64,000 nucleotides of DNA from Tessaracoccus sp. (GCF_016714275.1 NZ_JADJNP010000001.1:1612001-1676000), one strand, 5' to 3'. Counted from the first letter of the stretch, positions 7,495-17,378 are shown. A program made the numbers and translations. Notes: generated by a model not told the origin, from the sequence alone.

Positions 7495-10400
7495 ATGACC
7501 GACCCGCTGGCGCGCTTCTCCCCTCCCACGAGGGAGTGGTTCGCCGGTGTGTTCCCCGCGCCGACGGCCGTGCAGGCCAAGGCGTGGCAGGCGATCGCCG
7601 CCGGCGAGCACGCGCTCGTCGTCGCGCCGACCGGGTCGGGCAAGACGCTGGCGGCTTTCCTCTGGGCGATCGATTCCTTGACCTCATCGCTCCTTGAGGA
7701 GACGACGCGCCGGCGCAACGAGAGCCCGGGCGAGGCCGGGCACGGCGTCGTCTCACAGGGTCCGCAACCTCGGGCGAGCACGAGGGTCGTCTACGTCTCA
7801 CCGTTGAAAGCGCTCGGGGTCGACGTCGAGCGGAACCTACGCGCGCCGCTGACCGGGATCAGGCTCGCGGCCGAACGGCTCGGTGTCCCGCTCGCCGATG
7901 TGACGGTAGGCGTGCGGTCGGGCGACACGACGTCGAGGGAGCGCGCGGCGCTGCTGCGGCGGCCGCCGGACATCCTGATCACCACTCCCGAATCGCTGTA
8001 CCTCATGCTGACCAGCTCCGCACGGCAGACGCTGACCGGTGTCGAGACCGTGATCGTCGACGAGATCCACGCCGTCGCGGGCACCAAGCGCGGCAGCCAC
8101 CTCGCACTCAGCCTGGAACGCCTTGACGCTCTGGTCGGGCACGACGTGCAACGCGTGGCGCTGTCGGCGACGGTGCGGCCCATCGAGCGCGTCGCCGCCT
8201 TCCTCGGGGGCGACCGGCCCGTGACCGTGGTCGCACCGCCCGCTGAGAAGCGCTGGGACGTCACCGTCCGGCTCCCCGTAGAGGACATCGCAGACCCCGG
8301 GCCTGCGCCGACACCACCCGGCCCCGCACGAGCCTCCGCCTCGACGATGGAAACAGGCGGCGCACCCGCAATCGGTCTCGACGGACAGGTCGCCATCGAT
8401 CCCCTGCTTGCAGGCTCCAACACTGACACGCTGACCGCGGACGCGCCGACGGGCTCGATCTGGCCGCACGTCGAGCAGCAGGTCTACGAGACGGTGAAGA
8501 GGGGACGCTCGACGCTCGTCTTCACTAACGGCAGGCGCACAGCAGAGCGGCTGACCGCCCGGCTGAACGAGCTGTGGGCCGAGGAGAACGACCCCGCGAC
8601 CCTCCCGCCGATCCCCGCACGGCCGCCTTCGCAGATCATCGCCCAGTCGGGCACAGGGCGGGGAGCGCCCCTGGTGATTGCGCGGGCGCACCACGGGTCG
8701 GTCAGCAAGGAGCAGCGCGCCCAGGTCGAGGCCGCGCTGAAGTCCGGCGAGCTGCGCTGTGTCGTAGCCACGAGTTCGCTGGAACTCGGCATCGACATGG
8801 GCGCAGTCGACCGTGTCATCCAGGTGTCGGCGCCGCCGTCGGTGGCGAGCGCGTTGCAGCGGATCGGGCGCGCAGGGCACGTCGTCGGCGCCGTGTCCGC
8901 GGGCGACGTCTATCCGCTCCACCGCGGCGACCTCGCGGCCGCCGTCGTCACCACCGAACGGATGCTCGCTGGGCAGATCGAGGAGCTGCGGGTCCCGCGC
9001 GCTCCGCTGGACGTTCTGGCCCAGCAGACGGTGGCCGCCGCGGCGGGGGCGGGAGACGCGGGCCTCGACATCGACGAGTGGTACGCGACGGTGCGGCGCT
9101 CCCAGCCGTACGCCTCTCTCGACCGCTCGCTCCTGGACGCGACGATCGAACTGCTGACCGGCGCCTACCCCTCAGCGGACTTCGGGAACCTTCGCGCACG
9201 CCTCGTCCTCGGCGACGACCACCGTCTGTACGCGCGCCCGGGGGCACTGCGGCTGGCCGCGACGTCAGGCGGCACCATCCCCGACCGCGGCCTCTTCGGC
9301 GTCTTCCTCGTCGGCGACGAACAGGGGGCGCGGCGCGTAGGGGAACTGGATGAGGAGATGGTCTACGAGTCGCGCGTCGGCGACGTCTTCACGCTCGGCG
9401 CGTCGTCGTGGCGGATCGAGGAGATCACCCGCGACCAGGTGCGCGTCTCCCCCGCCCCCGGCAACACCGGGCGGCTGCCGTTCTGGAAGGGCGAGGACGA
9501 GGGACGCCCCGCGGAGCTCGGCCGTCAGATCGGGCGCCTCCAGCGCGAGGCGGCCCGCAAGCCCGAGCGGCTCGACGGCGCATACCTCGACGACAACACG
9601 CGCGCCAACCTCGCCCGCTACCTCGCCGAGCAGCGCACCGCAACCGGCGTCGTGCCCGACGAGGCCACCGTCGTCCTCGAGCGGTTCCGCGATGAGCTGG
9701 GCGACTGGCGGGTCGTCGTACACTCCCCTCTCGGTCGGCGGGTGCTTGCCGCGTGGGCGCTCGTGATCGGCGAGGCGCTGTCCCGCGAGGCCGGCCTCGA
9801 CATCCAGCCCATGGCCGCGGACGACGGCATCGTCTTCCGCCTGCCGGACTCCGACGCCATCGAGCGCCTGCCCGAGTTCCTCCTCCCCGAGCCCGACGAG
9901 GTGGCTCAGATCGTCACCGAGCAGGTGGGCGGCACCGCGCTGTTCGCCGGCCGGTTCCGCGAGTGCGCCTCACGCGCCCTGCTGCTGCCGCGGCCGAACC
10001 CCGGTAAGCGAGCGCCCCTGTGGCAGCAGCGCCAGCGCTCGGCTCAGCTACTGGAGGTCGCCCGGCACCACCCACGGTTCCCCATCGTGCTGGAGACGGT
10101 GCGCGAGGTGACGCAGGACGTCTACGACGTTCCCGCGCTCGTCGAGCTGGCGCGCGCGCTGCGCTCCGGCGGCGTGCGGCTCGTGGAGGTGGTCACCGAA
10201 CAGCCCAGCCCGTTCGCCGCCACCCTCCTCTTCCGGTACCCCGGCGCCTTCCTCTACGACGGCGACACGCCGCTCGCCGAGCGCCGCGCCGCGCTGCTCT
10301 CGCTCGACCCCGAGCTGCTGGCCGCCGCTCTCGGCTCGCTCGATCTCCGCGAGCTGCTCGATCCGGACGTCGTAGAGGAAGTCGCCGCCGAGCTGCAACA

Positions 10401-12210
10401 CACGGCGCCGGACCGCCGTGCTCGCACCATCGACGCCCTCTCCGACCTTCCCCGCATCCTCGGTCCGATCCCACTCAGTTCCTTGTCAGAGCGCATTGAA
10501 GGGCTCGACCCGGACGAAGCGATCCCCGCGCTGGGCGCGCGAATCGCCGTCGTGCAGCTGGCCGGCGAGCCGCACCTCGTCGCTGCCGCGGACCTCGGTC
10601 TCCTCCGCGACGCGCTCGGCATCCCGCTCCCTCTCGGCCGCTCGGCGCCCGCGAGCGCGGAGGGCCGCGACCCCCTCACCCAGCTGGTGGCGCGGTTCGC
10701 CCGCACTCATGGGCCGTTCACGGCCGCCGAGGTGGCCGCCGCCTTCGGGCTAGGCGTGGCTACGGTCGGCCTGGTCTTGGAAAGGGAGACTGCGGCGCGA
10801 AGGCTGATGACCGGGCGCTTCACCCCCGGCAACGCCGACGCCGATTTCGTCGACCCGGAGGTGCTGCGGCGGCTCCGCTCGCGGTCCCTTGCCCGCGCCC
10901 GCGCCCAGCTGCAGCCGGTCTCGGCGACGGGGTATGCGCGGTTCCTGGCCTCGACGCAGCAGCTCGACGACCGGCCGGAGTCCAGCCCTGATGAGGTGCT
11001 CCTCGCGCTGCAGGGCCTCGCCGGCGCCGCGCTGCCCGCCTCGGCCTGGGAGACGCACGTGTTGCCCGCCCGTCTGCGGCACTACTCCCCTGCCCACCTC
11101 GATGCCCTGCTCGCGGAGGGCGAGGCGATGATCCGCGTGCGGGGCTCCGCGGGTCCCAACGATCCCTTGGTGGCGATCGTGCCGGCCGACGACCTCGACC
11201 TGGTCGCCCCACCTGCCGCACCGCCCAGCGAACAGTCTCTCGCGGTCGCCACCGCCTTGGCCGAGGGCGACGGCACCTTCGCCGGATGGGCCGCCACGCG
11301 CAACGTTCCCAGTCTTGACGGCGCGGAGCGCACCGCCGCCGTCGACGAGTGGTGGCGGACCGCGGAAGAGGGCGCCATCGCGCCCGCGTCCATGGCCCCC
11401 GTGCGTGCCCGCGTCGGGGGCGCCACCCGCGGTGCGCACAAGGCCTCACGCCCGTCACCGCGGCGGCGCGCCCGCCTGCCGCGGCTCGGTCGGGCGCTGA
11501 CCGTCCCGGGCGCGCCGCCGTCGGCGATCGGCCGCTGGTACCGCGTCCGGGATCCGCAGCCCTCGCCAGCCGACGCCGCTCTCGCGCTGGCCTCCTCCTG
11601 GCTCGCGCGCTTCGGCGTGATCACCCGCGGCGGCGTCACGACCGACGGCATCCCTGGCGGCTTCGCCGCGGCCTATCGTCTGCTCGCACAGCTCGAGTCG
11701 GCGGGCAAGCTGATCCGGGGGTACCTCGTCGAGGGGTTGGGAGGTGCGCAGTTCAGCACCCAGGAGACGGTAGGTCAGTTGCGCGGCTTCGCCGACTCCC
11801 CGGACCAGGGCGACTGGCCGTCCGGCACGAGGCACCCCGCCCCGCTGGTCCTCGCCGCGCTCGATCCCGCCAACCCGTACGGCAGCGTGCTCCCCTGGCC
11901 CGACCACGCGACGGCACGGCCGTCGCGCTCCGCGGGTGCCATCGTCGTCCTCGCCGACGGCGTGTGCCTCGCGCACCTCACCCGCGGCGGCCGGGTGCTC
12001 ACCCTCTTCGGCGCCGAACACCGCGAGGAGCGCGCGGGCCTCGTGGTCCGGGCGCTGCAGGATGCCGTCGCCGAGGGCCGAATGTCGCGGTTGCGCATCG
12101 AGGAGATCGACGGCGCACGTCCCGGCGCCAGCGGGCTCGAGCCCGCACTGTTGGATGCCGGGGCACGGCTTACCCCAAAGGGCATCTCGATCGAGGCCCA
12201 CCGTGCCTGA
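7495..12210 (+). CDS. lhr: Lhr-family ATP-dependent DNA helicase
   Basis: 1571 residues, the length of full actinobacterial Lhr. Family role: ATP-driven 3'-5' translocation and unwinding of DNA or RNA:DNA hybrids in repair. Walker A APTGSGKT is at residues 44-51, DEIH (motif II) at 189-192, then a SAT motif, and motif VI with QRIGRAGH. After the two RecA domains come a winged helix/beta-barrel core and a C-terminal domain of about 650 residues. The ATG at 7495 is chosen because it starts at the homologous MTDPLARFSPPTREWF region; CAGACT lies six bases upstream. The stop overlaps the nei start by eight bases, coupling helicase and glycosylase, a pairing that points to base damage repair. Confidence 0.93.
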   Translation: MTDPLARFSPPTREWFAGVFPAPTAVQAKAWQAIAAGEHALVVAPTGSGKTLAAFLWAIDSLTSSLLEETTRRRNESPGEAGHGVVSQGPQPRASTRVVYVSPLKALGVDVERNLRAPLTGIRLAAERLGVPLADVTVGVRSGDTTSRERAALLRRPPDILITTPESLYLMLTSSARQTLTGVETVIVDEIHAVAGTKRGSHLALSLERLDALVGHDVQRVALSATVRPIERVAAFLGGDRPVTVVAPPAEKRWDVTVRLPVEDIADPGPAPTPPGPARASASTMETGGAPAIGLDGQVAIDPLLAGSNTDTLTADAPTGSIWPHVEQQVYETVKRGRSTLVFTNGRRTAERLTARLNELWAEENDPATLPPIPARPPSQIIAQSGTGRGAPLVIARAHHGSVSKEQRAQVEAALKSGELRCVVATSSLELGIDMGAVDRVIQVSAPPSVASALQRIGRAGHVVGAVSAGDVYPLHRGDLAAAVVTTERMLAGQIEELRVPRAPLDVLAQQTVAAAAGAGDAGLDIDEWYATVRRSQPYASLDRSLLDATIELLTGAYPSADFGNLRARLVLGDDHRLYARPGALRLAATSGGTIPDRGLFGVFLVGDEQGARRVGELDEEMVYESRVGDVFTLGASSWRIEEITRDQVRVSPAPGNTGRLPFWKGEDEGRPAELGRQIGRLQREAARKPERLDGAYLDDNTRANLARYLAEQRTATGVVPDEATVVLERFRDELGDWRVVVHSPLGRRVLAAWALVIGEALSREAGLDIQPMAADDGIVFRLPDSDAIERLPEFLLPEPDEVAQIVTEQVGGTALFAGRFRECASRALLLPRPNPGKRAPLWQQRQRSAQLLEVARHHPRFPIVLETVREVTQDVYDVPALVELARALRSGGVRLVEVVTEQPSPFAATLLFRYPGAFLYDGDTPLAERRAALLSLDPELLAAALGSLDLRELLDPDVVEEVAAELQHTAPDRRARTIDALSDLPRILGPIPLSSLSERIEGLDPDEAIPALGARIAVVQLAGEPHLVAAADLGLLRDALGIPLPLGRSAPASAEGRDPLTQLVARFARTHGPFTAAEVAAAFGLGVATVGLVLERETAARRLMTGRFTPGNADADFVDPEVLRRLRSRSLARARAQLQPVSATGYARFLASTQQLDDRPESSPDEVLLALQGLAGAALPASAWETHVLPARLRHYSPAHLDALLAEGEAMIRVRGSAGPNDPLVAIVPADDLDLVAPPAAPPSEQSLAVATALAEGDGTFAGWAATRNVPSLDGAERTAAVDEWWRTAEEGAIAPASMAPVRARVGGATRGAHKASRPSPRRRARLPRLGRALTVPGAPPSAIGRWYRVRDPQPSPADAALALASSWLARFGVITRGGVTTDGIPGGFAAAYRLLAQLESAGKLIRGYLVEGLGGAQFSTQETVGQLRGFADSPDQGDWPSGTRHPAPLVLAALDPANPYGSVLPWPDHATARPSRSAGAIVVLADGVCLAHLTRGGRVLTLFGAEHREERAGLVVRALQDAVAEGRMSRLRIEEIDGARPGASGLEPALLDAGARLTPKGISIEAHRA

Positions 12211-13060
12211 GGGCGACTCCGTCTGGCGGTTGTCCGAGCGGCTGCAGCCGCTGGTCGGCCGCACGGTCGAGCGCTCCAGCTTCCGGGTGCCGCAGCTCGC
12301 GACGGCCAGTCTCGACGGCGCCACCATCGCCCGGGTCTGGCCGCACGGCAAGCACCTGTTCTGGCGCCTCGACGACGACGCGGGCACCCGCATCCTGCAC
12401 ACGCACCTGCGGATGGAGGGCAACTGGCGGATTCACGCCGTCGGCACCCGCTGGTCCAGCCCGGCGCACACGGCACGGCTCGTCGTGCAGGTATCCGGAG
12501 GGATCGAACTCGTGGGCCACAGCCTCGGATTGGTCGAGTTGTGGCCCGCCGACCAGTTCGATCGACACATGGGCTACCTCGGCCCCGACCTTCTCGCCGA
12601 CGACTGGGCAGCACCCGGCCGGTGGCATCCAACCGGCCGCGACGAGGCGCTCCGCCGGATCCTCGCGGATCCCGGTCGCAGCATCGGCGAGGCGCTGCTC
12701 GACCAACGCAACCTCGCGGGGATCGGCAACGAGTACCGCGCCGAGGTCTGCTTCCTCCGCGGCATCCACCCCGCGCTCCCGGTGCGCGACGTGGATGTCC
12801 CCGCCGTCGTCGACTTCGCAGTCAAGCTGATGCGCGGCAACCTGAAGAGCCCGGTGCGCACCTTCACCGGTGATCACCGCAAGGGCGAGACCACCTTCGT
12901 CTTCGGCCGGAAGGGCCGCCCCTGCCTGCGCTGCGGCACGGCGATCCTCTCCGACACCCTGGGCGGAGCCTCCAGCGCCGCCGGCCCGCAGGCCGGCCAG
13001 GAGCGCCTCATCTGGTGGTGCCCAAGGTGCCAGGTCGGAGCGCACCTCCGGAGGGGATAG
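12203..13060 (+). CDS. nei: Nei/Fpg-type DNA glycosylase (endonuclease VIII-like)
   Basis: 285 residues. After removal of the initiator Met the protein starts Pro-Glu-Gly-Asp, giving the catalytic N-terminal proline and glutamate of the Fpg/Nei family, which remove oxidised bases and cut at the abasic site. The PEGDSVWRL variant is Nei-type. The middle has the H2TH region with LLDQRNLAGIGNEYR. The C-terminal zinc finger has CLRC and CPRC pairs with a longer than usual connecting loop. The GTG start at 12203 overlaps lhr by eight bases. Actinobacteria often hold several Nei paralogues; which one this is cannot be told from the window. Confidence 0.92.
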   Translation: MPEGDSVWRLSERLQPLVGRTVERSSFRVPQLATASLDGATIARVWPHGKHLFWRLDDDAGTRILHTHLRMEGNWRIHAVGTRWSSPAHTARLVVQVSGGIELVGHSLGLVELWPADQFDRHMGYLGPDLLADDWAAPGRWHPTGRDEALRRILADPGRSIGEALLDQRNLAGIGNEYRAEVCFLRGIHPALPVRDVDVPAVVDFAVKLMRGNLKSPVRTFTGDHRKGETTFVFGRKGRPCLRCGTAILSDTLGGASSAAGPQAGQERLIWWCPRCQVGAHLRRG

Positions 13061-13083
13061 GGTTTTCCCCAACGGTTAGGAGG

Positions 13084-13127
13084 CACTGATCATCCAGTGC
13101 GCCGCAGCCGAGGAGCGATTGATCAAT
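13084..13127. promoter_or_regulatory. Candidate operators before the first lacI gene
   Basis: The exact palindrome ATTGATCAAT (13118-13127) lies 31 bases before the GTG of the LacI gene, and CACTG...CAGTG (13084-13099) surrounds another ATGATC-like core. Perfect short palindromes with a central CG or AT step are typical LacI/GalR sites, so autoregulation is plausible, although these differ from the CATCGATG sites near the arabinose genes. Confidence 0.35.
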
Positions 13128-13158
13128 GGTTCCGTAGATCAGCTGAGGGAGGTGCCGG

Positions 13159-14184
13159 GTGGCAGTGACCATGCAGGACGTCGCGCGCCTGGCCGGCGTC
13201 TCGGTGAAGACCGTCTCGAACGTCGTCAATGAGTACGTGCATGTCTCCGCGAAGACCCGCACCCGGGTGCAGGAGGCCATCGACGCCCTCGGCTACGAGG
13301 TCAACATCAGCGCCCGCAACCTGCGCACCGGCCGCACGCGCCTGATCACCCTTGCGTTGCCCGAGTTGCGCGTCCCGTACTTCGCGGAACTCGCTGGGGC
13401 GATCATCGCCGAGGCGGACAAGGTGGGCTTACGGGTGCTCGTCGAACAGACCAACGGCGACCGCGAGCGTGAGCTTGAGCTGCTCCGTGGTAGCGCCAGC
13501 CGCATCGTCGACGGCGTCATCTTCTCCCCACTCGCGCTCGGTCCCGACGACATCGAGCACTTCTCCGTGCGATTCCCGATGGTACTGCTGGGCGAACGCA
13601 TCTTCGGCTCCCCGAACGACCACGTGACCATGAGCAACGTGGAGGCGGCACAGGCCGCGACGAAGCACCTGATCGACGCCGGGTGCCGCAGGATAGCGAT
13701 GATGGGGGCGCACGCCGGCGAGGTGGTCGGGTCGGCAGCGCTGCGCGAGCGCGGCTACCGCGCGGCGCTCGCCGAGGCCCGCATCCCCGTGGACGAGCGC
13801 CTCATCGTGGAGGCAGGGCCCTGGCATCGCACCACCGGTGCGGGCATCATGGACAGCTTCCTCCGCCACGGCCTCGACATCGACGGCATCTTCGCGGCCA
13901 ACGACTCTCTGGCCTTGGGCATCCTGCACAGCTTGAACGTCCACCGCATCGCGGTGCCGGACGCGATCGCCGTGATCGGCTTCGACGACGTCGAGGACGC
14001 GTCGTTCGCCCACCCCACGCTCAGCACCGTCCAGCCCGGACGCGCCCAGATCTCCCGGGAGGCGGTTCGCCTGCTCCTGTACCGCATCGCCGAGGCGGCC
14101 GACCCGTCCCTCAGGCGCCTGCCCGTGCAGAACATCCAAGCCGGTTTCCAGGTCATGCAAAGGGAGTCCACGAGCCGTGGCTGA
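13159..14184 (+). CDS. LacI-family transcriptional repressor (arabinoside locus, copy 1)
   Basis: 341 residues. The N-terminal helix-turn-helix MQDVARLAGVSVKTVSNVVN with the LacI hinge LGYEVNISARNLRTG is followed by a periplasmic-binding-protein-like sensor core (Peripla_BP_3). The GTG at 13159 has GAGGGAGG just upstream. It is closely similar along its whole length to the LacI protein at 19037-20056, so the two are paralogues. It converges on the first ABC importer. Its likely target is the CATCGATG operator between the importer and the first arabinofuranosidase (inference), with an arabino-oligosaccharide or arabinose as inducer. Confidence 0.88.
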   Translation: MAVTMQDVARLAGVSVKTVSNVVNEYVHVSAKTRTRVQEAIDALGYEVNISARNLRTGRTRLITLALPELRVPYFAELAGAIIAEADKVGLRVLVEQTNGDRERELELLRGSASRIVDGVIFSPLALGPDDIEHFSVRFPMVLLGERIFGSPNDHVTMSNVEAAQAATKHLIDAGCRRIAMMGAHAGEVVGSAALRERGYRAALAEARIPVDERLIVEAGPWHRTTGAGIMDSFLRHGLDIDGIFAANDSLALGILHSLNVHRIAVPDAIAVIGFDDVEDASFAHPTLSTVQPGRAQISREAVRLLLYRIAEAADPSLRRLPVQNIQAGFQVMQRESTSRG

Positions 14185-14205
14185 CGGCCCGAGGACTCCC
14201 CTTTT
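14162..14205. terminator. Terminator between lacI and the convergent ABC operon
   Basis: GGGAGTCC (14162-14169) pairs with GGACTCCC (14193-14200), with an inner stem GCCGT/ACGGC (14175-14179 and 14184-14188), followed by CTTTTC. It overlaps the last codons of lacI and could serve both converging genes. Confidence 0.6.
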
Positions 14206-14211
14206 CTGGCG

Positions 14212-15093
14212 CTACTGACCGCCGAGGCCCGTCGTAGCGACGGCCTTGATGATCTGACGCTGGAACAGCATGAACACGATGATCAGCGGCAGCGATGCGA
14301 CGAGCGCCGCGGCCATGGTCTGGGCGTAGATCACGCCGTAGGCGTCCTTCACCGTGGCGAGGCCGACCGGCAGCGTCATCAGGTCCGGGTCGTTCGTGAC
14401 GATGAACGGCCACATGAAGTTGTTCCACGCGCCGATGAACACGAAGATCGCGACGGCGGAGACGATCGGTCGCGAGATCGGGATCACGATGGCGGAGAAG
14501 ATCCTCCATTGGCTGGCGCCGTCGACCCGGGCGGCGTCCTCGATCTCCTGGGGGATGGCGTCGAAGAACTTCTTGAAGATGAACACCATCGTCGGGGCAA
14601 CGAGCTGCGGCAGGATCACGCCGGCGAACGTGTCGACGGCGTTCAGCAGCACCATCTGCTTGAACAGCGGCACGATCAGGATCTGCGTCGGGATCATGAT
14701 CAGCGCGATCGTGCCCGCGAACAGCCAGTTGCGGCCGCGGAAGCTCGTCCGCGAGAACGCGTATCCCGCGAGCGCGCAGACGGTGACGCCGACGACCGTG
14801 ACGATGCTGGCGATGATGAACGTGTTGCCCATCCACAGCAGGACGTCGCCGCGCGAGAGCACGGTGCGGAACTGCTCGAGCGTGAAGCCGTCCGCGGGGA
14901 TCCACTCCAGCGGAAGCCGCTGGGCCTGGAGCTCCGTCTTGAACGCGGTGACGACGGCCCATACGAAGGGGACGAGCCAAGTGACGGCGAGCAGGACGAG
15001 CACGCCGCCCGCGAGGATGCGCGCGGTCTTCGAGCTGCCGAGCGCGAGGGTGCGCGCCCGCTTCAGCTCCGCGGCGTGAGTTGCCCTAGACAT
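14212..15093 (-). CDS. Carbohydrate ABC importer permease, MalG type (copy 1)
   Basis: 293 residues with about six hydrophobic segments and the cytoplasmic EAA loop EIEDAARVDGASQWRIFSAI that contacts the ATPase. The family brings oligosaccharides across the cytoplasmic membrane with a binding protein and an ATPase supplied from elsewhere (MsiK type, inference, as no ATPase gene is here). The ATG overlaps the end of the MalF-type gene by eight bases. It is the last gene of the operon starting at 17297. It is a clear paralogue in role of 20721-21569. Confidence 0.92.
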   Translation of the reverse strand: MSRATHAAELKRARTLALGSSKTARILAGGVLVLLAVTWLVPFVWAVVTAFKTELQAQRLPLEWIPADGFTLEQFRTVLSRGDVLLWMGNTFIIASIVTVVGVTVCALAGYAFSRTSFRGRNWLFAGTIALIMIPTQILIVPLFKQMVLLNAVDTFAGVILPQLVAPTMVFIFKKFFDAIPQEIEDAARVDGASQWRIFSAIVIPISRPIVSAVAIFVFIGAWNNFMWPFIVTNDPDLMTLPVGLATVKDAYGVIYAQTMAAALVASLPLIIVFMLFQRQIIKAVATTGLGGQ

Positions 15094-15979
15094 TGCGGTT
15101 CCTCCTCTGGATGATGAACTGCAGGACGAGCGTGATCAGGATGATCAGCGCGAAGTAGACGTAGCTGATGGCCGACGCGTAGCCGACCCGGTAGTCGGTG
15201 AAGCCCGTGTCGTAGACGTACTGCAGGATCGGCCGCGTCGAGCCCTGCGGACCGGGGCCCCCGTTGAAGGCGATGAACATCTGGTCGAAGATCTTCAGCG
15301 ATGCGATGACCTGGAGCACGACGACCAGCATCGTGGTGCCGTTCAGCTGCGGCATGGTGATCGACCAGAGACGGCGCCAGGGGCCCGCGCCGTCGATCGA
15401 GGCCGCCTCGTAAAGGTGGTCGGGGATGGCCTGGAGCGCGGAGAGGTACAGCAGGAAGTTGAAGCCCACCGTCCACCACAGCGTCAGGATCACCATCGCC
15501 CACATCGCAACGCCGGGCTGGGTCAGCCACTGCGGGCCCGGGATGCCGATGGCCTCGAGCGCGTTGTTGATGAGGCCGAGCTGGGGCTGGAAGAGCCACA
15601 CCCAGATTTGGACGACGACGGCGACGGGCAGCAGGTACGGGGCGAAGAACGCGAACCGCCACAGCCACTGCCCTGGCATTCCGGTCTGCACGAGCAGCGC
15701 CATCGCGAGCGCGACGACGACGAGCGGGACGGTGCTGAGCAGCGTGAAGAGCAGGGTGTTGCCCATGGTCTGCCACATGACAGGGTCAGAGAACGCTTTC
15801 ACGTAGTTGTCGAAGCCGACGAAGCCGCCGCGTCCCATGAGGGACTGGCTCGTAAACGAGAGGCCGACGCCGTAGAGCGTGGGCACGATCAGGAACGCAA
15901 CGACCAGCAGCAGGAACGGCGCGACGAACGGCCAGCCGCTTCCGGTGCGGGCGGTCGTGCGAGAGGTTGTGTTAGCCAT
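15086..15979 (-). CDS. Carbohydrate ABC importer permease, MalF type (copy 1)
   Basis: 297 residues, six or so membrane segments, EAA loop with YEAASIDGAGPWRRLWSITMP. It begins eight bases after the stop of the binding protein gene and overlaps the MalG-type gene. It pairs with that permease to form the channel. The binding protein gene upstream is frameshifted, so this importer may lack its own solute receptor even though both permeases look intact. Confidence 0.92.
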   Translation of the reverse strand: MANTTSRTTARTGSGWPFVAPFLLLVVAFLIVPTLYGVGLSFTSQSLMGRGGFVGFDNYVKAFSDPVMWQTMGNTLLFTLLSTVPLVVVALAMALLVQTGMPGQWLWRFAFFAPYLLPVAVVVQIWVWLFQPQLGLINNALEAIGIPGPQWLTQPGVAMWAMVILTLWWTVGFNFLLYLSALQAIPDHLYEAASIDGAGPWRRLWSITMPQLNGTTMLVVVLQVIASLKIFDQMFIAFNGGPGPQGSTRPILQYVYDTGFTDYRVGYASAISYVYFALIILITLVLQFIIQRRNRNV

Positions 15980-15987
15980 GTCTCACC

Positions 15988-17297
15988 TCACGCTGGGGGT
16001 TGGGTCTGGAGGGCGGCGTTCAGGATGTCCTTCAGCTGCTGGGCGGTCTTGCCCGGGTCTGCGGAGTTGAGCCATGCCTCCTCGATCGGCACGCCGAAGG
16101 TGCCCTGGAAGGTCGAACCGGAGCCGGTGAACCAGGCCTGCGGGTCGAAAACCGGGTTCTCCATCGCATCGGCATAGTCGGACTGCGGCTTGATGGCCTT
16201 GTACTCGGGAGAGTTGACGACGTCTTTGTAGGCGGGGATGTGGCCGCCCTGCGCCCAGTCGAGCGAGTTCTGGAGCATGCCCGCCGCGATGCGGTAGGCA
16301 GCCTCGCGGCGCTCCTCGTCGACGACGCTCTGGTGCGGCAGCACGAAGGAGTGCGCGTCGCCGTACGTTCCGGGGCGGTCGAAGATCTGCGGGCACGACA
16401 TCGCGCCCAAGGGGAGTTCCGCCCCCTTGAAGGTGGCAACCTCCCAGTTGCCGTTCCAGTTCAGCCCGAGCGACCGTTGGAGAAAGACGCGAGCGAACTG
16501 CCGTAGTCCTGGTTACGCAGCGCGATGGAGTCATCGAGCCACGACTGGACGAACTTGACGACCTCGGCCGCTGCGTCCGTGTCGAACACGGCCTGGGAGC
16601 CCGGGTTGAGGACGACATCGGCGCCGGTCTGGTGGTAAAGACCCCAGAACATGCGCGACATCTGGGCACCGTCGGAGGTGTAGCCGTAGCTGATGCCCTG
16701 CTGGCCCGTAACCTTCGCGACCTCTCGGCCCACCTCGACGTAGCCGTCAGGCGAATCGACGCCGACGAGCCGACCATTGCCGTCGAGGACGCCGGCCTGG
16801 CCGCAGATGTCCGTGTTGAAGAACTGCACGAACGCGTGGAAGTCGAGCGGCAGCGCATACATCTTGTCGCCCACGAAGGCCCGCTCCCAGAGCGCAGGCT
16901 GGAACTTGTCCTCCGTGATGCCCATGCTGGCGAGCCTGTCGAGATCCCACGGGTCGAGGAGCCCGCCGGGCGCGTAGCCGAAGACCCTGGTCAGGTGCAT
17001 GACGGCGAGGTCGGGCGCGCGCCCGCCCACCGACGCCATGGTCAGCTTCGTGTAGTAGGGCCCGCCCCAGGTGAGGACGACGGGGTTGATCTGGTACTCC
17101 GGCAGGCTCTCCTGCACGGTCTGGATCATGCTCTGGAACACGCCGCCGTCGCCGCCGGTAAACAGGTGCCAGAGCTGTACGGGGACGCGCCCGTCTGCCG
17201 TCGCCGAAGCGCAGGCCGACAGGGCGCCTGCCACGCCGATCGCGCCGGCCCCTTGGATCAGCCGCCGTCGGCTGAGTCGTGTGGAAATAGGTGTCAT
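15988..17297 (-). pseudogene. Sugar-binding lipoprotein of the copy 1 importer, broken by a one-base deletion
   Basis: From the ATG at 17297 the frame gives a twin-arginine, lipobox signal (SRRRLIQG ... LSAC) and about 278 residues of an extracellular solute-binding protein (SBP_bac_1), ending in SFSNGRSG and a stop at 16461. The homologous continuation (LNWNGNWEVATFKG, then 140 residues to 15988) is in another frame. The frames meet at a GGG run at 16465-16467; adding one G gives NGRSGLNWNGNW. Together they make about 436 residues, normal for the family. Ribosome site GGAGGAGGT precedes the start. Sequencing error is the main alternative to a true null mutation. Confidence 0.85.
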
Positions 17298-17334
17298 TTG
17301 CGGATGACCTCCTCCGTTGGTGGTCCTGCCGCCC

Positions 17335-17378
17335 GACAGTAAGTCAAATTTACATCGATGTCAACGCATTCGTGTTAG
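17335..17378. promoter_or_regulatory. Divergent promoter with LacI-type operator TTTACATCGATGTCAA
   Basis: The 16-bp near-palindrome at 17349-17364 (core ACATCGATGT) is a classic LacI/GalR site. On the minus strand it contains TTGACA (17364-17359), followed by exactly 17 bases and TACTGT, a good promoter for the ABC operon. On the plus strand TTTACA (17349-17354) with an 18-base spacer meets TGTTAG (17373-17378) for the arabinofuranosidase gene. One bound repressor would cover both -35 boxes. Confidence 0.7.
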
